Part shown: one piece after another, positions 37,190 to 45,338 of the stretch
Position numbering within the stretch: position 1 is the first letter of the stretch
Layout of the letters: every line of letters begins with the position of its first letter
DNA from: CAYNYM01 sp049366815
Lineage (GTDB): Bacteria > Desulfobacterota > DSM-4660 > Desulfatiglandales > HGW-15
NCBI GenBank assembly: GCA_049366815.1
Contig: JBMNCO010000132.1
Span: forward strand, 20,783-84,782
Direction: 5' to 3'
DNA length: 64,000 nt
Notes under the pieces: generated by a model
The model's input: the letters and a program-made list of their open reading frames with translations, nothing else
The model's database searches: none
Told to the model about the DNA's origin: nothing
Made by a program: the position numbers and the translations under genes

Positions 37190-37679
37190 TAATTTAGGCA
37201 TGATCTTCAGGGCCTTTTACCTGGAGCGATTTCCCTTTGGCCGAAGACGACGGGGGAGTTCTCATGAAGGATTCCTGAATTTTCATTATCGATGAGGTCA
37301 CAGCAGTGTCTGGACCCGGCTGGACAGGTCAGGGAAAGCACCTCAACACACAGAGAGAGACATGGCGTGGACCGGCGCACTGGATTTCAGATGTGTGGAG
37401 CAAAATCGAAAAAAGGATAGTACGTCTATAGCGTTGGAACTTGCCAACAGACAAAAAGTAGAATACGAAGAAGAAACATGGAAATGGCCTCGATGATAAC
37501 ATAATCTTATCCTGCTTCCAAATGCATAATAATATGTTATGAGTCACATAAGAATAATGAAATTGACAAGCATGGACCGGATAGGTCATCCTGAAGCGCG
37601 TTCCATAATATTACAAGTGGGATGAAAGGCCTCTTTTTTACCTACCGACGACAAAACCTTGGACACATGGAATCTGTCG

Positions 37680-37707
37680 TTGACAACACAATAAAACGCT
37701 TTATACT
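37680..37707 (+). promoter_or_regulatory. near-consensus sigma-70 promoter of the UbiD operon
   Basis: TTGACA at 37680-37685, a 16-base spacer and TATACT at 37702-37707. This is the best promoter match I found in the window. Transcription would start near 37714, giving a leader of about 165 nt before ATG 37881. Confidence 0.6.
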
Positions 37708-37760
37708 TTTCGTTTTTGACGCTTGAAGTTTTTGTTTTGTGCTCTTAGTTTCCCGTAATT

Positions 37761-37822
37761 CCCGATTCTCCAGGGCGGGCCTGTAACAGGCCCACTTTTC
37801 GATCGTAAACCTGGAGGCCGGG
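37761..37822 (+). promoter_or_regulatory. nested stem-loop in the 5' leader of the UbiD operon
   Basis: Three nested complementary pairs: CCCG 37761-37764 with CGGG 37819-37822, CTCCAGG 37768-37774 with CCTGGAG 37810-37816, and inside them the perfect hairpin GGGCCTG-TAA-CAGGCCC at 37777-37793. There is no T-run directly after it, so it is not a plain terminator. Candidate cis-regulatory RNA; ligand or protein unknown. Confidence 0.45.
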
Positions 37823-37880
37823 ATTCATCGTGACATTCTAGAATTCTAAACCGTTTATCCTTTTAAGGGAGGTATCTCCA

Positions 37881-39299
37881 ATGAAAGATCTAAGAGATTA
37901 TGTCGCCAAGGCTGAAGAGATAGGTCAGCTCCGCCGGGTAAAGGCTGAAGTGGACTGGGATCTCGAACTTTCACACATCTGCAAAGTCACTGAAGAAAAG
38001 AGTGGGCCCGCCCTTCTTTTTGAGAACGTGAAGGGGTATTCTAGCCCCGTCCTGACGGGTGCATTCGGCACGACCGAGAGATTGGCCCTCATCCTCGGAG
38101 CGGATCCCAAGCTCTCCATGGTCGGACTGACAAAAGAGTGGGTGAACGCCTCTGTCAAGGATCTCATCCCGGCCCAAGAGGTCAAAGACGGCCCCATCTT
38201 TGAAAATGTGGTCGAGGCTGATAAGGTGGACACCTTTGCCTTTCCTTCACCAAGGTTTTACGAACTGGACGGCGGGCGCTACTTCGGTACCGCTGTGTTC
38301 ATGGCCATCCAGGACCCTGACACGGGTAAGGTCAACCTCGGCACCTACCGCATGGGTATCCTGGATGACAAAACCGTGGGTGTCCAGATCCTCAGAGGAA
38401 AGACGGCCGATAGGATCCTGCAGAAATGGGGAAAGAAGGGCAAAAAGATGCCCGCATGCGCGATCATAGGCGGTGACCCCCTGCATATCTTTGCCGGGGC
38501 CGCTACCGTGCCCAATGCCAAGAGCGGATACGACGTGGTGGGATCTCTTCGCGGCGCCCCGGTTGAAATTGTGAAGTCCCAACTGAGTGGCCTGCCCATT
38601 CCGGCCGCGGCAGAAATCGTGCTGGAAGGTGAGATCGACGCCGAGCAGCTGAGAGAAGAGGGACCCTTCGGCGAATACACCGGCTACTACACGGAAGAGT
38701 TGATCAAGCCGATTCCCAAGCCCGCGCTCGAAGTCAAACGCGTCTACTATCGAAACAACCCCATCCTGTGGGAGACGAGTGTCGGCAGGCCCGTAGGCGA
38801 CCAGCACATGCTCTATGCCTTTGTGCGAAACGCCAGCCTGTGGTCGGAACTGACCAGGTGGAATATGCCCGGCATCAAGTCCGTGTACACCATGCCGGAG
38901 GCGTCCGGCCGCTTCTGGGTCATCGTCTCCGTACAGCAGATGTATCCCGGTCACGCCGATCAGATAGCCGCGGCGGTCATCGCAAGCAATACGGGAACTT
39001 ACGGAATCAAGGGCATCATTCTTGTTGACGACGACATCGACGCGGACGATCTGCCAAGGGTATGGTGGGCGCTCGGCACCCGATACAACCCGGACCGCGG
39101 CACACAGATTATCAAAAGAGGAAGGTCCACCCCGCTCGATCCGGCCCTCGGTGCGGACGAGAACAAGTTCATCACCTCACGCATCATCCTGGATGCGACC
39201 ATACCTTTCGATTGGAAGATCAAGCCCACGGAAATCAAGCTTACGGAAAGCGTCATGGAAAAGGTGAAGGCCAGGTGGGCCGAATACGGCATAGACTAA
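37881..39299 (+). CDS. UbiD-family (de)carboxylase 1, phenylphosphate carboxylase-like subunit
   Basis: 472 residues. A full UbiD fold with the N-terminal MKDLRDYVAKAEEIGQLRRV, DGPIFENVVEADKVD, IIGGDPLHIFAGAATVP, and the active-site block EEGPFGEYTGYY, where E260 and E265 match the catalytic Glu pair of prFMN enzymes. LDATIPFDWK is near the C-terminus. UbiD enzymes use prenylated FMN made by UbiX. In phenylphosphate carboxylase two UbiD-type subunits convert the phenolate released from phenylphosphate, plus CO2, to 4-hydroxybenzoate. AAGGGAGGTATCTCC precedes ATG 37881. It heads a seven-gene operon ending in UbiX. Confidence 0.85.
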   Translation: MKDLRDYVAKAEEIGQLRRVKAEVDWDLELSHICKVTEEKSGPALLFENVKGYSSPVLTGAFGTTERLALILGADPKLSMVGLTKEWVNASVKDLIPAQEVKDGPIFENVVEADKVDTFAFPSPRFYELDGGRYFGTAVFMAIQDPDTGKVNLGTYRMGILDDKTVGVQILRGKTADRILQKWGKKGKKMPACAIIGGDPLHIFAGAATVPNAKSGYDVVGSLRGAPVEIVKSQLSGLPIPAAAEIVLEGEIDAEQLREEGPFGEYTGYYTEELIKPIPKPALEVKRVYYRNNPILWETSVGRPVGDQHMLYAFVRNASLWSELTRWNMPGIKSVYTMPEASGRFWVIVSVQQMYPGHADQIAAAVIASNTGTYGIKGIILVDDDIDADDLPRVWWALGTRYNPDRGTQIIKRGRSTPLDPALGADENKFITSRIILDATIPFDWKIKPTEIKLTESVMEKVKARWAEYGID

Positions 39300-39312
39300 T
39301 AAGGAGGTCAGT

Positions 39313-39870
39313 ATGGGCTTCGATAAGGATATAAAAGACGCACAGGAAAGGGCCAAAAAGCTCAAACTTTTTGCCCATGACGTTCATGGGATACTTACCC
39401 AGAACAATTTTTATTGTGACATCGAGGGACGTCGCAGATATGGCTTCTGGCATATGGACGGCTTCGGGGACCTCTCCCTGGTGGCCAATAAGATCCAAGT
39501 TGCCTTTTTGGACAGCACATCTGTGGACGAAGAGGGCCTGTTCCGGGCCAAGGAGTTGAAACTTGACAAGTTCTACTACAAAGTCACGAATAAGCTGGCC
39601 AAGCTGGAGGAACTCAAAAAGGAACTGGATATAGCCGATGAGAACATCGGTTATATGGGGTGCGAAGTCACGGATCTCCCGGCCATGAAGCGAGTCGGTT
39701 TCGCTGTGGCCACGGCGGACGCCATTGATGATGTCAAGGAGGTCGCACATTATATTACCACGGCCCCCGGAGGAAGAGGGGCCATGCGTGAGATCTGCGA
39801 ATTCATTCTCAGGGCCATGGGACAATGGGAAACCTGGGTCGATATGGTCACCAAGAAGGGTTACAAGTAG
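39313..39870 (+). CDS. KdsC-like HAD protein 1, phenylphosphate carboxylase delta-like
   Basis: 185 residues of the KdsC-type HAD group. Motif I is FAHDVHGILT: the nucleophile position D23 is kept, but the usual second Asp (DxD) is His25. Later motifs are AMKRVGFAVATADA and GGRGAMREICEFILRA. The delta subunit of phenylphosphate carboxylase (about 18 kDa) is a phosphatase-family protein thought to act on phenylphosphate. TAAGGAGGTCAGT precedes ATG 39313, 13 bp after UbiD 1. It is paralogous to the next gene. Its insert region differs (RRRYGFWHMDGFGDLSLV), suggesting a different role or substrate. Confidence 0.8.
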   Translation: MGFDKDIKDAQERAKKLKLFAHDVHGILTQNNFYCDIEGRRRYGFWHMDGFGDLSLVANKIQVAFLDSTSVDEEGLFRAKELKLDKFYYKVTNKLAKLEELKKELDIADENIGYMGCEVTDLPAMKRVGFAVATADAIDDVKEVAHYITTAPGGRGAMREICEFILRAMGQWETWVDMVTKKGYK

Positions 39871-39892
39871 CCGTTAAAGGAGGGGTGACATA

Positions 39893-40432
39893 ATGGTAAG
39901 TATGGAAAATGCAATAGAAAAGGCAAAGCAAGTCAAGTTCGTCATCCTGGACATCCATGGGATCCTCACGGATAACACGCTTTATTATACGGATGAGGGG
40001 ACGAAGTCGGAGTGTTTCTCCCTGGCGGATCGGCTGGGGTGTATGGCCCTGATGGAAGCGGGAATCGGCGTGTCCTTCCTGACCACCAAAATTTCCCGGG
40101 CGGATCAACAGGTCGGAAAGGTCTATACGGTCCCTGATGACAAGCTCTGGGGCACAGGCGCCAAGATGGGTAGGCTCGACGAATTTGAAAAGGAATCGGG
40201 TTACCAGGATCACGACTTCTGCTATGTTGGTGATGAGATGATCGACCTCGGCATCATGAAGCGGGTCGGTTTTGCCGTTGCGCCGGCCGACGGCGCGACA
40301 GAGGCCAAGGGTGTCGCCGATTTGATCACAAAGGCCAACGGCGGCAAGGGAGTCGTCAGAGAAACTGCGGAATTCATTCTCAAGGCCCAGGGAAAGTGGG
40401 ATTCAGTGATACAAACACTGACGCAGTCATAG
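39893..40432 (+). CDS. KdsC-like HAD protein 2, phenylphosphate carboxylase delta-like
   Basis: 179 residues. Motif I is VILDIHGILTDN with D20 and, as in the previous gene, His22 in place of the second Asp. The substrate-specificity loop reads YYTDEGTKSECFSLADRLGCMALMEAGI, close to normal KdsC (EG.E.K.F...DG.G...L...GI). YVGDEMIDLGIMKRVGFAVAPADG and GGKGVVRETAEFILKAQGKW complete the fold. AAAGGAGGGGTGACATA precedes ATG 39893; ATG 39902 is an alternative. Of the two paralogues this one keeps more phosphatase features. It probably forms part of the carboxylase complex. Confidence 0.8.
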   Translation: MVSMENAIEKAKQVKFVILDIHGILTDNTLYYTDEGTKSECFSLADRLGCMALMEAGIGVSFLTTKISRADQQVGKVYTVPDDKLWGTGAKMGRLDEFEKESGYQDHDFCYVGDEMIDLGIMKRVGFAVAPADGATEAKGVADLITKANGGKGVVRETAEFILKAQGKWDSVIQTLTQS

Positions 40433-40646
40433 TGAAGTCCAAAAGCGGATAAGGAGGGTTGATACAGGAACCCTTTTCATGCTCCGGCCTGTAATAATCT
40501 ATTTGAAAAAAAAGAGTGAACGCTTTCAGGTGCGCAACGGAAGAGAGCGCCGGGACAACCGGCGCATCTCCCAGCCGAGAGGATCGTACCGGTGTGGGAG
40601 TCAGATTCTCCGGATGCCTACCGTTTATATCAAAAAGGAGGTTTAG
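40433..40646 (+). promoter_or_regulatory. structured intergenic leader inside the UbiD operon
   Basis: In an otherwise tight operon this 214-bp gap stands out. It has a perfect GCGCCGG-GACAA-CCGGCGC hairpin (40547-40565), extended by AGA/TCT. A second helix, CTCCCA (40568-40573) with TGGGAG (40595-40600), encloses an inner GCCG/CCGG pairing. AAAAAGGAGG then precedes the UbiD 2 start. It also contains a stray AAGGAGGGTTG at 40451 with no gene after it. It could be a cis-acting RNA or processing site. Confidence 0.4.
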
Positions 40647-42092
40647 ATGTCCTACTCATGTCCTAAAGACAACAGAGAATTTATCAAACTATTGGAAAAA
40701 TCCGGGGACCTGGTCACGATTGAGCAGGAAGTGGATTGGGATCTCGAGTTAGGAGCGATTGTGCGAAGGGTTTGCGAGTTGAACCTGCATACCCCCTACT
40801 TCAAAAAAATTAAGGATTACCCTGGATTCGAGGCCCTTGGTGCACCTCTGGCCACCTACCGAAGGCTCGCCCTGGCCATGGGCATGGACGGCGAGTCCAC
40901 CATTCCGCAGATTGCCGACGAATATGTCAGACGCACCACTTCCGATAAGGGCATCCCGCCGGTTATCCTGGACAAAAAGGATGCGCCCTGTAAAGAGAAC
41001 ATTCTTCTTGGGGATGACGCGAATCTGATGAACATTATGGGACCCATGGTTCACGACGGGGACGGGGGAAGATACCTGTGTACATGGCATTTTGTGGTGG
41101 CGCAGGATCCGGACGACAAGCACATCAACTGGGGGATGTATCGACAAATGGTCTTTGACGAAAAGACCATGGTCGGCCCCGTCCTCCCCTTCTCAGACAT
41201 GGGAAAGATGTTCTACGGAAAGCACGTTCCCAGGAACGAGCCCATGCCTTTTGCCACGGTCATCGGTATTGATCCCCTCTCAGGCGTGGCGGCCAGTGCG
41301 CCCGCTTCCATTCCGGAAGATTTATTCGCCGGCATGTTGAGGGGCGAACCCATGGAACTGGTCAAATGCGAAACCTGCGATCTCCAGGTGCCTGCCCACG
41401 CTGAGGTCATTATCGAGGGCGAGGTCATCCCGAACATCATGATCGAAGAGGCCCCCTTTGGGGAATATACGGGGTACCGCACCTCTCCGAGGGAACCGAG
41501 GACGGTCTATCGCGTCAAGGCCATCACCCACAGAAACAACCCCATCATCACCGTTTCCAACATGGGCGTACCCACCGATGAGGGGCAACTTCTGAGGTCC
41601 TTTTCCCTGGGTCTCGAAATGCGTAGGCTTTTGGAAAGCCAGGGCATTCCCATAACAGGGGTCTTCATGCTTCCCGAGTCGACCCACCACCTGGTCGTGG
41701 TCGGCGTGAAACCCGCCTACAGTGGTATCGCTCAGCAGATCGCCGGTCTGATCTACGGCAGCAAACTGAGTCCATGGTTCCACATGACCATCGTAGTGGA
41801 TGATGAGACGGACATCTACAGCAAGGAAGAAGTCATCCACGCCCTGTCCACAAAATGTCATCCGATCCGAGGGATTCATAAGTACGACAACGCACCCGGA
41901 ACCCCGCTCAATCCTTATGCCTCTCCCGAGGAGCGCAAGATGAGCTTCGGGGCGAAGGTCCTTTTCGACTGCACCTTCCCTCTGAATTGGCCCAAATCCG
42001 ACCTGCCCATTAAGGTCGCATTCAACACCGTATATCCCGAGCACATCCAGGAAAAGGTCCTGGCAAACTGGACGAGCTACGGTTTCAAATAA
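40647..42092 (+). CDS. UbiD-family (de)carboxylase 2, phenylphosphate carboxylase-like subunit
   Basis: 481 residues. UbiD family with FIKLLEKSGDLVTIEQEVDWDLELG at the N-terminus, a DGGRYLCTWHFVVAQDPDDKHINWGMYRQ region, VIGIDPLSGVAASAP, and active-site EEAPFGEYTGYRT (E268 and E273 as the catalytic Glu pair; P-F-G kept, G replaced by A). FDCTFPLNWP is near the C-terminus. AAAAAGGAGGTTTAG precedes ATG 40647. Together with UbiD 1 it is the best candidate for the alpha/beta pair of a phenylphosphate-carboxylase-like complex; the gamma-like gene follows 16 bp later. Confidence 0.85.
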   Translation: MSYSCPKDNREFIKLLEKSGDLVTIEQEVDWDLELGAIVRRVCELNLHTPYFKKIKDYPGFEALGAPLATYRRLALAMGMDGESTIPQIADEYVRRTTSDKGIPPVILDKKDAPCKENILLGDDANLMNIMGPMVHDGDGGRYLCTWHFVVAQDPDDKHINWGMYRQMVFDEKTMVGPVLPFSDMGKMFYGKHVPRNEPMPFATVIGIDPLSGVAASAPASIPEDLFAGMLRGEPMELVKCETCDLQVPAHAEVIIEGEVIPNIMIEEAPFGEYTGYRTSPREPRTVYRVKAITHRNNPIITVSNMGVPTDEGQLLRSFSLGLEMRRLLESQGIPITGVFMLPESTHHLVVVGVKPAYSGIAQQIAGLIYGSKLSPWFHMTIVVDDETDIYSKEEVIHALSTKCHPIRGIHKYDNAPGTPLNPYASPEERKMSFGAKVLFDCTFPLNWPKSDLPIKVAFNTVYPEHIQEKVLANWTSYGFK

Positions 42093-42108
42093 ACAGGAGG
42101 AAAAATCC

Positions 42109-42381
42109 ATGGCAAGAAAAGAATATGATACCTACGTGTTAGTCGATCCTGCGACGGTCCCCGAGGATCAGGAGATGGAAGTTATCCTCCGGGATCTGAA
42201 CCCTGAGGACAGACGACACAAATATCGAAGCTTCTTCGCGAAAGTCAAGATCTCCAAGTCCGACAGCAAGTACCCGAATTTGCTCCAGGTCAGACTTGGC
42301 CGAGGCCAGCTTCAGGAAAAACGTTGGTCCGTCGAGGTTCTGCAGGTAGTGGATAAATTCGCGCAGGGAGCAGCTGCATGA
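42109..42381 (+). CDS. phenylphosphate carboxylase gamma-like small subunit
   Basis: A 90-residue (about 10 kDa) protein (MARKEYDTYVLVDPATVPED...). It matches the size and operon position of the small gamma subunit of phenylphosphate carboxylase, lying between two UbiD genes. Mixed charge, no membrane segment and no metal motif. AGGAGGAAAAATCC precedes ATG 42109. Its stop overlaps the start of UbiD 3 (ATGA), so translation is coupled. The role is inferred from context and size; the catalytic function of gamma subunits is unclear. Confidence 0.7.
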   Translation: MARKEYDTYVLVDPATVPEDQEMEVILRDLNPEDRRHKYRSFFAKVKISKSDSKYPNLLQVRLGRGQLQEKRWSVEVLQVVDKFAQGAAA

Positions 42382-43745
42382 GAGACGTGCGCGGTCTCAA
42401 GGAGTTTGTCCAGATACTGGAGGGCCAGGGAGAACTTCAGCGGATTAAGGAGCCCCTGGACCCCCGGTATGAGATTTCCAGTGTCCTGTCGGAGATTGGC
42501 CGAAGGGAGGGCCCTGCCCTCCTTTTCGAATCCGTCAAGGGGTGCAGTACGCCCCTTGTCGGCAATCTCCTGGGAACCAATAAGCGTATTGCCTTGGCGC
42601 TGGGAGTCCAGGAGGAGGATATTCGAGAGGGTCGACTCCCAAACATGGAAAGGAGAATCCCCCCGGTCCTCCTGGGTAAAAAATCCGAGAGAGAGCTTAT
42701 AAGCTCGAAAAAGGACATCGATCTTCGGAGAATCATCCCGGCCCTGACCTATTATATCAAGGATTCCGGCCCCTACATCACTGCCGGGATCACCTCTGCC
42801 CGGGATCCCAGGGACGGGACCATGGGAAGGGGCCTGCATCGCATGGAAATGCGGGGCGAAAGTGAAATCGGTATTTCTCTGATCAATCCGCCTCTTTCAG
42901 ATATCTATGCCTATCACCGGGGACAAGGCACCCGAATGGAAGTGGCCACCGCACTCGGTGTCGATCCTTCCATCCTCTTTGCCACCATACAAAACATACC
43001 CCGTGGAACCGATAAATTCGCCTTCGCCGGAGGGCTCATGGGTGAGGCGATCGCAACGAAAAAGGCCGAGACCGTGGACGTGGAGGTCCCTGCCTACGCC
43101 GAGATCATCATTGAAGGGATTATTGATCCCCGAGGTGAAGAAAATGACGGCACGCTTGGTGAGGCGAGCGGCTACTATATGGCGTTTTCAAGCAGTCCCA
43201 CCATCCATGTGACTGCCGTCAGTTACCGAAAAAATCCTTGTTTTCAGGCCATCCTGCCCTGGAGTCTCGAAGTTGATCATCTTGTCTCCCTATTCCACGG
43301 GCTGGATTTCATTCCCAAGATGAAGAGGGATGTCCCCAATATCCTGGATGTCCACTTCGTACCGGGTACCTTCGGCTCTCACGTGGTCTTTTCCATTGAC
43401 TCTGAAAACAAGGCGGATATCCGGAGGGCATTGACCCTGGCCCTCACCTTTACACGTACTAAAAAGGCGACGGCGGTCGACGCGGATGTCAACCCCCGGG
43501 ATCATCTGGAGGTCGAATGGGCCATGGCCACGAGGTTTCAGGCCGACAGGGATCTCATCGTGATCCCGTCACTCCGTGGGCAGCCGATCGATCCCTCCAC
43601 CGGACCGGGGTTCGCAACGTCGAAGGTGGGAATTGATGCCACTAAGCCGAATAAAGAAGCCTTTGAGAAGGTGGATTTCCCTGAGGACGTAAAAGATCGA
43701 ATGTCCTCGCTGATCGCTGATATTGTGAAAGAGGGATGGAAATGA
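42378..43745 (+). CDS. UbiD-family (de)carboxylase 3
   Basis: 455 residues. A more divergent UbiD member. MRDVRGLKEFVQILEGQGELQRI opens the protein, and PYITAGITSARDPRDGTMGRGLHRMEMRG matches the prFMN/metal-binding region. The active-site block reads DGTLGEASGYYM, so the first catalytic Glu is Asp257 while the second is Glu262. DVNPRDHLEVEWAMATRFQADRD and PSTGPGFATSKVGIDATKP follow. It overlaps the gamma-like gene by 4 bp and ubiX by 4 bp. It may be a true decarboxylase (for example of 4-hydroxybenzoate or protocatechuate) rather than part of the carboxylase; that is inference. Confidence 0.83.
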   Translation: MRDVRGLKEFVQILEGQGELQRIKEPLDPRYEISSVLSEIGRREGPALLFESVKGCSTPLVGNLLGTNKRIALALGVQEEDIREGRLPNMERRIPPVLLGKKSERELISSKKDIDLRRIIPALTYYIKDSGPYITAGITSARDPRDGTMGRGLHRMEMRGESEIGISLINPPLSDIYAYHRGQGTRMEVATALGVDPSILFATIQNIPRGTDKFAFAGGLMGEAIATKKAETVDVEVPAYAEIIIEGIIDPRGEENDGTLGEASGYYMAFSSSPTIHVTAVSYRKNPCFQAILPWSLEVDHLVSLFHGLDFIPKMKRDVPNILDVHFVPGTFGSHVVFSIDSENKADIRRALTLALTFTRTKKATAVDADVNPRDHLEVEWAMATRFQADRDLIVIPSLRGQPIDPSTGPGFATSKVGIDATKPNKEAFEKVDFPEDVKDRMSSLIADIVKEGWK

Positions 43746-44392
43746 AAAGACTGGTTGTGGGCATTTCAGGTGCGACCGGCGCGATTTACGGTATCCGGCT
43801 CCTTGAGGTTTTGTCTCAATTGGACATTGAGAGCCATGTAGTCATTTCGGAGGCTGCGATCAGGACGATCCACATGGAAACCCCTTGGACGATAGAGGGG
43901 GTCAAGGCCCTGGCCCATACCTGGTATGACATACGGGACGTTGGGGCGGATATTGCGAGTGGATCCTTCATTTGCGAGGGCATGGTCGTGATCCCGTGCG
44001 CTATCAAGACCCTGTCCGGAATCGCCCATTCCTACAATGACAATCTCCTGCTCCGTGCCGCTGACGTGGCCTTGAAGGAAAAACGCAAGCTGGTTGTCGT
44101 TGTCAGGGAGACACCTCTGCATAAAGGCCACTTGAGCCTCATGTTGACCCTGGCGGATCTCGGTGCCACGATCCTTCCCCCCATCCCCGCCTTCTACTCA
44201 CTCCCCAAGACGATTGATGATCTCATCAATCATTTGGTAGGCAAGGTCCTGGACATGTTCCACATCGAGCACCAGCTGTTCGCCCGGTGGGGCAGCGACA
44301 AACTGAAAAGCACGGTCACCGAAAAAGAGAAATCAAAATGCGCGGGGGTGACCGATCCCGCAACAGACCCCGGCAACAGAGGAAAGCTTTAA
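43742..44392 (+). CDS. ubiX: UbiX flavin prenyltransferase
   Basis: 216 residues. It starts MKRLVVGISGATGAIYGIRLLEVL and has GSFICEGMVVIPCAIKTLSGIAHSYNDNLLLRAADV, RKLVVVVRETPLHKGHLSLMLTL and PPIPAFYSLPKTIDDLINHLVGKVLD, all standard UbiX/Pad1 motifs. It prenylates FMN to prFMN, the cofactor of the UbiD enzymes encoded upstream. ATG 43742 overlaps the UbiD 3 stop as ATGA with GAGGG 6 bases upstream; ATG 43736 is possible. The last ~30 residues after LFARWGS are an extension. The gene ends 4 bp from the convergent LysR 2 stop. Confidence 0.93.
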   Translation: MKRLVVGISGATGAIYGIRLLEVLSQLDIESHVVISEAAIRTIHMETPWTIEGVKALAHTWYDIRDVGADIASGSFICEGMVVIPCAIKTLSGIAHSYNDNLLLRAADVALKEKRKLVVVVRETPLHKGHLSLMLTLADLGATILPPIPAFYSLPKTIDDLINHLVGKVLDMFHIEHQLFARWGSDKLKSTVTEKEKSKCAGVTDPATDPGNRGKL

Positions 44393-44396
44393 GGTA

Positions 44397-45338
44397 TCAA
44401 GATATTCTCTCTTTGGAGATAAGGGACTGGATACCCCTGATAGGTCCCTTTTCTGCAATTAATTGTTCCAGGATCGCGAGAAAGGCCTTTGCAGAGGGTG
44501 AGAGGGGTTGATTTTTTAAATAGGCAATGTTGACCCCCAGGGTCATGGACTCCCCAAGGATCGGGCGGGTGACGAGTTTTTTCTGCTCGAGTTCTGCAAC
44601 AACGGATCCCTTGACCAAAAAAGATATCCCATCCCCACGTTCAACAACCTGCATGATAAATTCAGCGTTGGAGGTTTCCATCAGGATTCTTGGTGACCTG
44701 TCGTGGCGTTTGAACAGGTCGTCGACCAACTTCCTTGTTACGGACCCGACTTCCTTCATGATAATAGGCTGTTGGGCGATCTCTTCGAATGTTACGACCT
44801 CTCTTTGGGCCAAAGGGTGATCCGGTGGAAAGAGCGGAATCAATTCTTCCTCACTGAAGGGGATGAATTCCACATCGGGTTCTTCTATGACCTTGGCAAT
44901 AAGGGCCACCTCATTCTTTAGATCACAAATACTCTTGATCATTGCAGCGGAACTGCCCTCGTCCAGATGAATCTCAATGTGACAATACTTTTCATGAAAT
45001 TTACGCACGAGACCGGGCATGATGTAACGGGCGTAGCTTTTGCTCGTGCCCAGGCGTAGCACCCCCCGCTTTAACGCCCTCAAATCTTCTATGACGTTTT
45101 CGACCTCCTTCTCCTGTTCAAAAATGGGTCGGATATAGTTGAAAATGGTCCTACCCTCGTCCGTCATCCGAATACCCCTGCCCCGTTTTTTGAACAGATT
45201 GAGGTCACAATATTCCCCGAAGGCCTTGACCTGTGCTGTGACGGCCGGCTGGCTGATAAGAAGTTCCTTTGCCGCTGACGTGAAACTGAGGTTTTTGGCA
45301 ACGTGATAAAAGACCCTGACTTGGTTCAGATTCAACAT
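44397..45338 (-). CDS. LysR-family transcriptional regulator 2
   Basis: 313 residues, paralogous to LysR 1. Helix-turn-helix at residues 1-40 (MLNLNQVRVFYHVAKNLSFT, then SAAKELLISQPAVTAQVKAF) and an effector-binding domain with RLGTSKSYARYIMPGLV, IIMKEVGSVTRKLVDDLF and ILMETSNAEFIMQVVE. ATG 45338 has GGAGG 5 bases upstream; the frame open to 45467 is not supported. It converges on ubiX, so it flanks the carboxylase operon on the other side from LysR 1. The two may sense different intermediates or the two synthase substrates. Confidence 0.9.
   Translation of the reverse strand: MLNLNQVRVFYHVAKNLSFTSAAKELLISQPAVTAQVKAFGEYCDLNLFKKRGRGIRMTDEGRTIFNYIRPIFEQEKEVENVIEDLRALKRGVLRLGTSKSYARYIMPGLVRKFHEKYCHIEIHLDEGSSAAMIKSICDLKNEVALIAKVIEEPDVEFIPFSEEELIPLFPPDHPLAQREVVTFEEIAQQPIIMKEVGSVTRKLVDDLFKRHDRSPRILMETSNAEFIMQVVERGDGISFLVKGSVVAELEQKKLVTRPILGESMTLGVNIAYLKNQPLSPSAKAFLAILEQLIAEKGPIRGIQSLISKERIS

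Larger units (their letters stand above)
36740..37880. other. 1.14-kb regulatory interval between LysR 1 and the UbiD operon
   Basis: No gene. In order it holds an AT-rich tract (36960-37012), tandem ATCAGC-type heptamers (37054-37098) leading into dispersed repeat copy B, a perfect CCATCCAGAAAT/ATTTCTGGATGG hairpin (37157-37185), about 490 bp of unassigned DNA, a near-consensus promoter at 37680 and a structured leader before the first UbiD gene. Confidence 0.6.
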
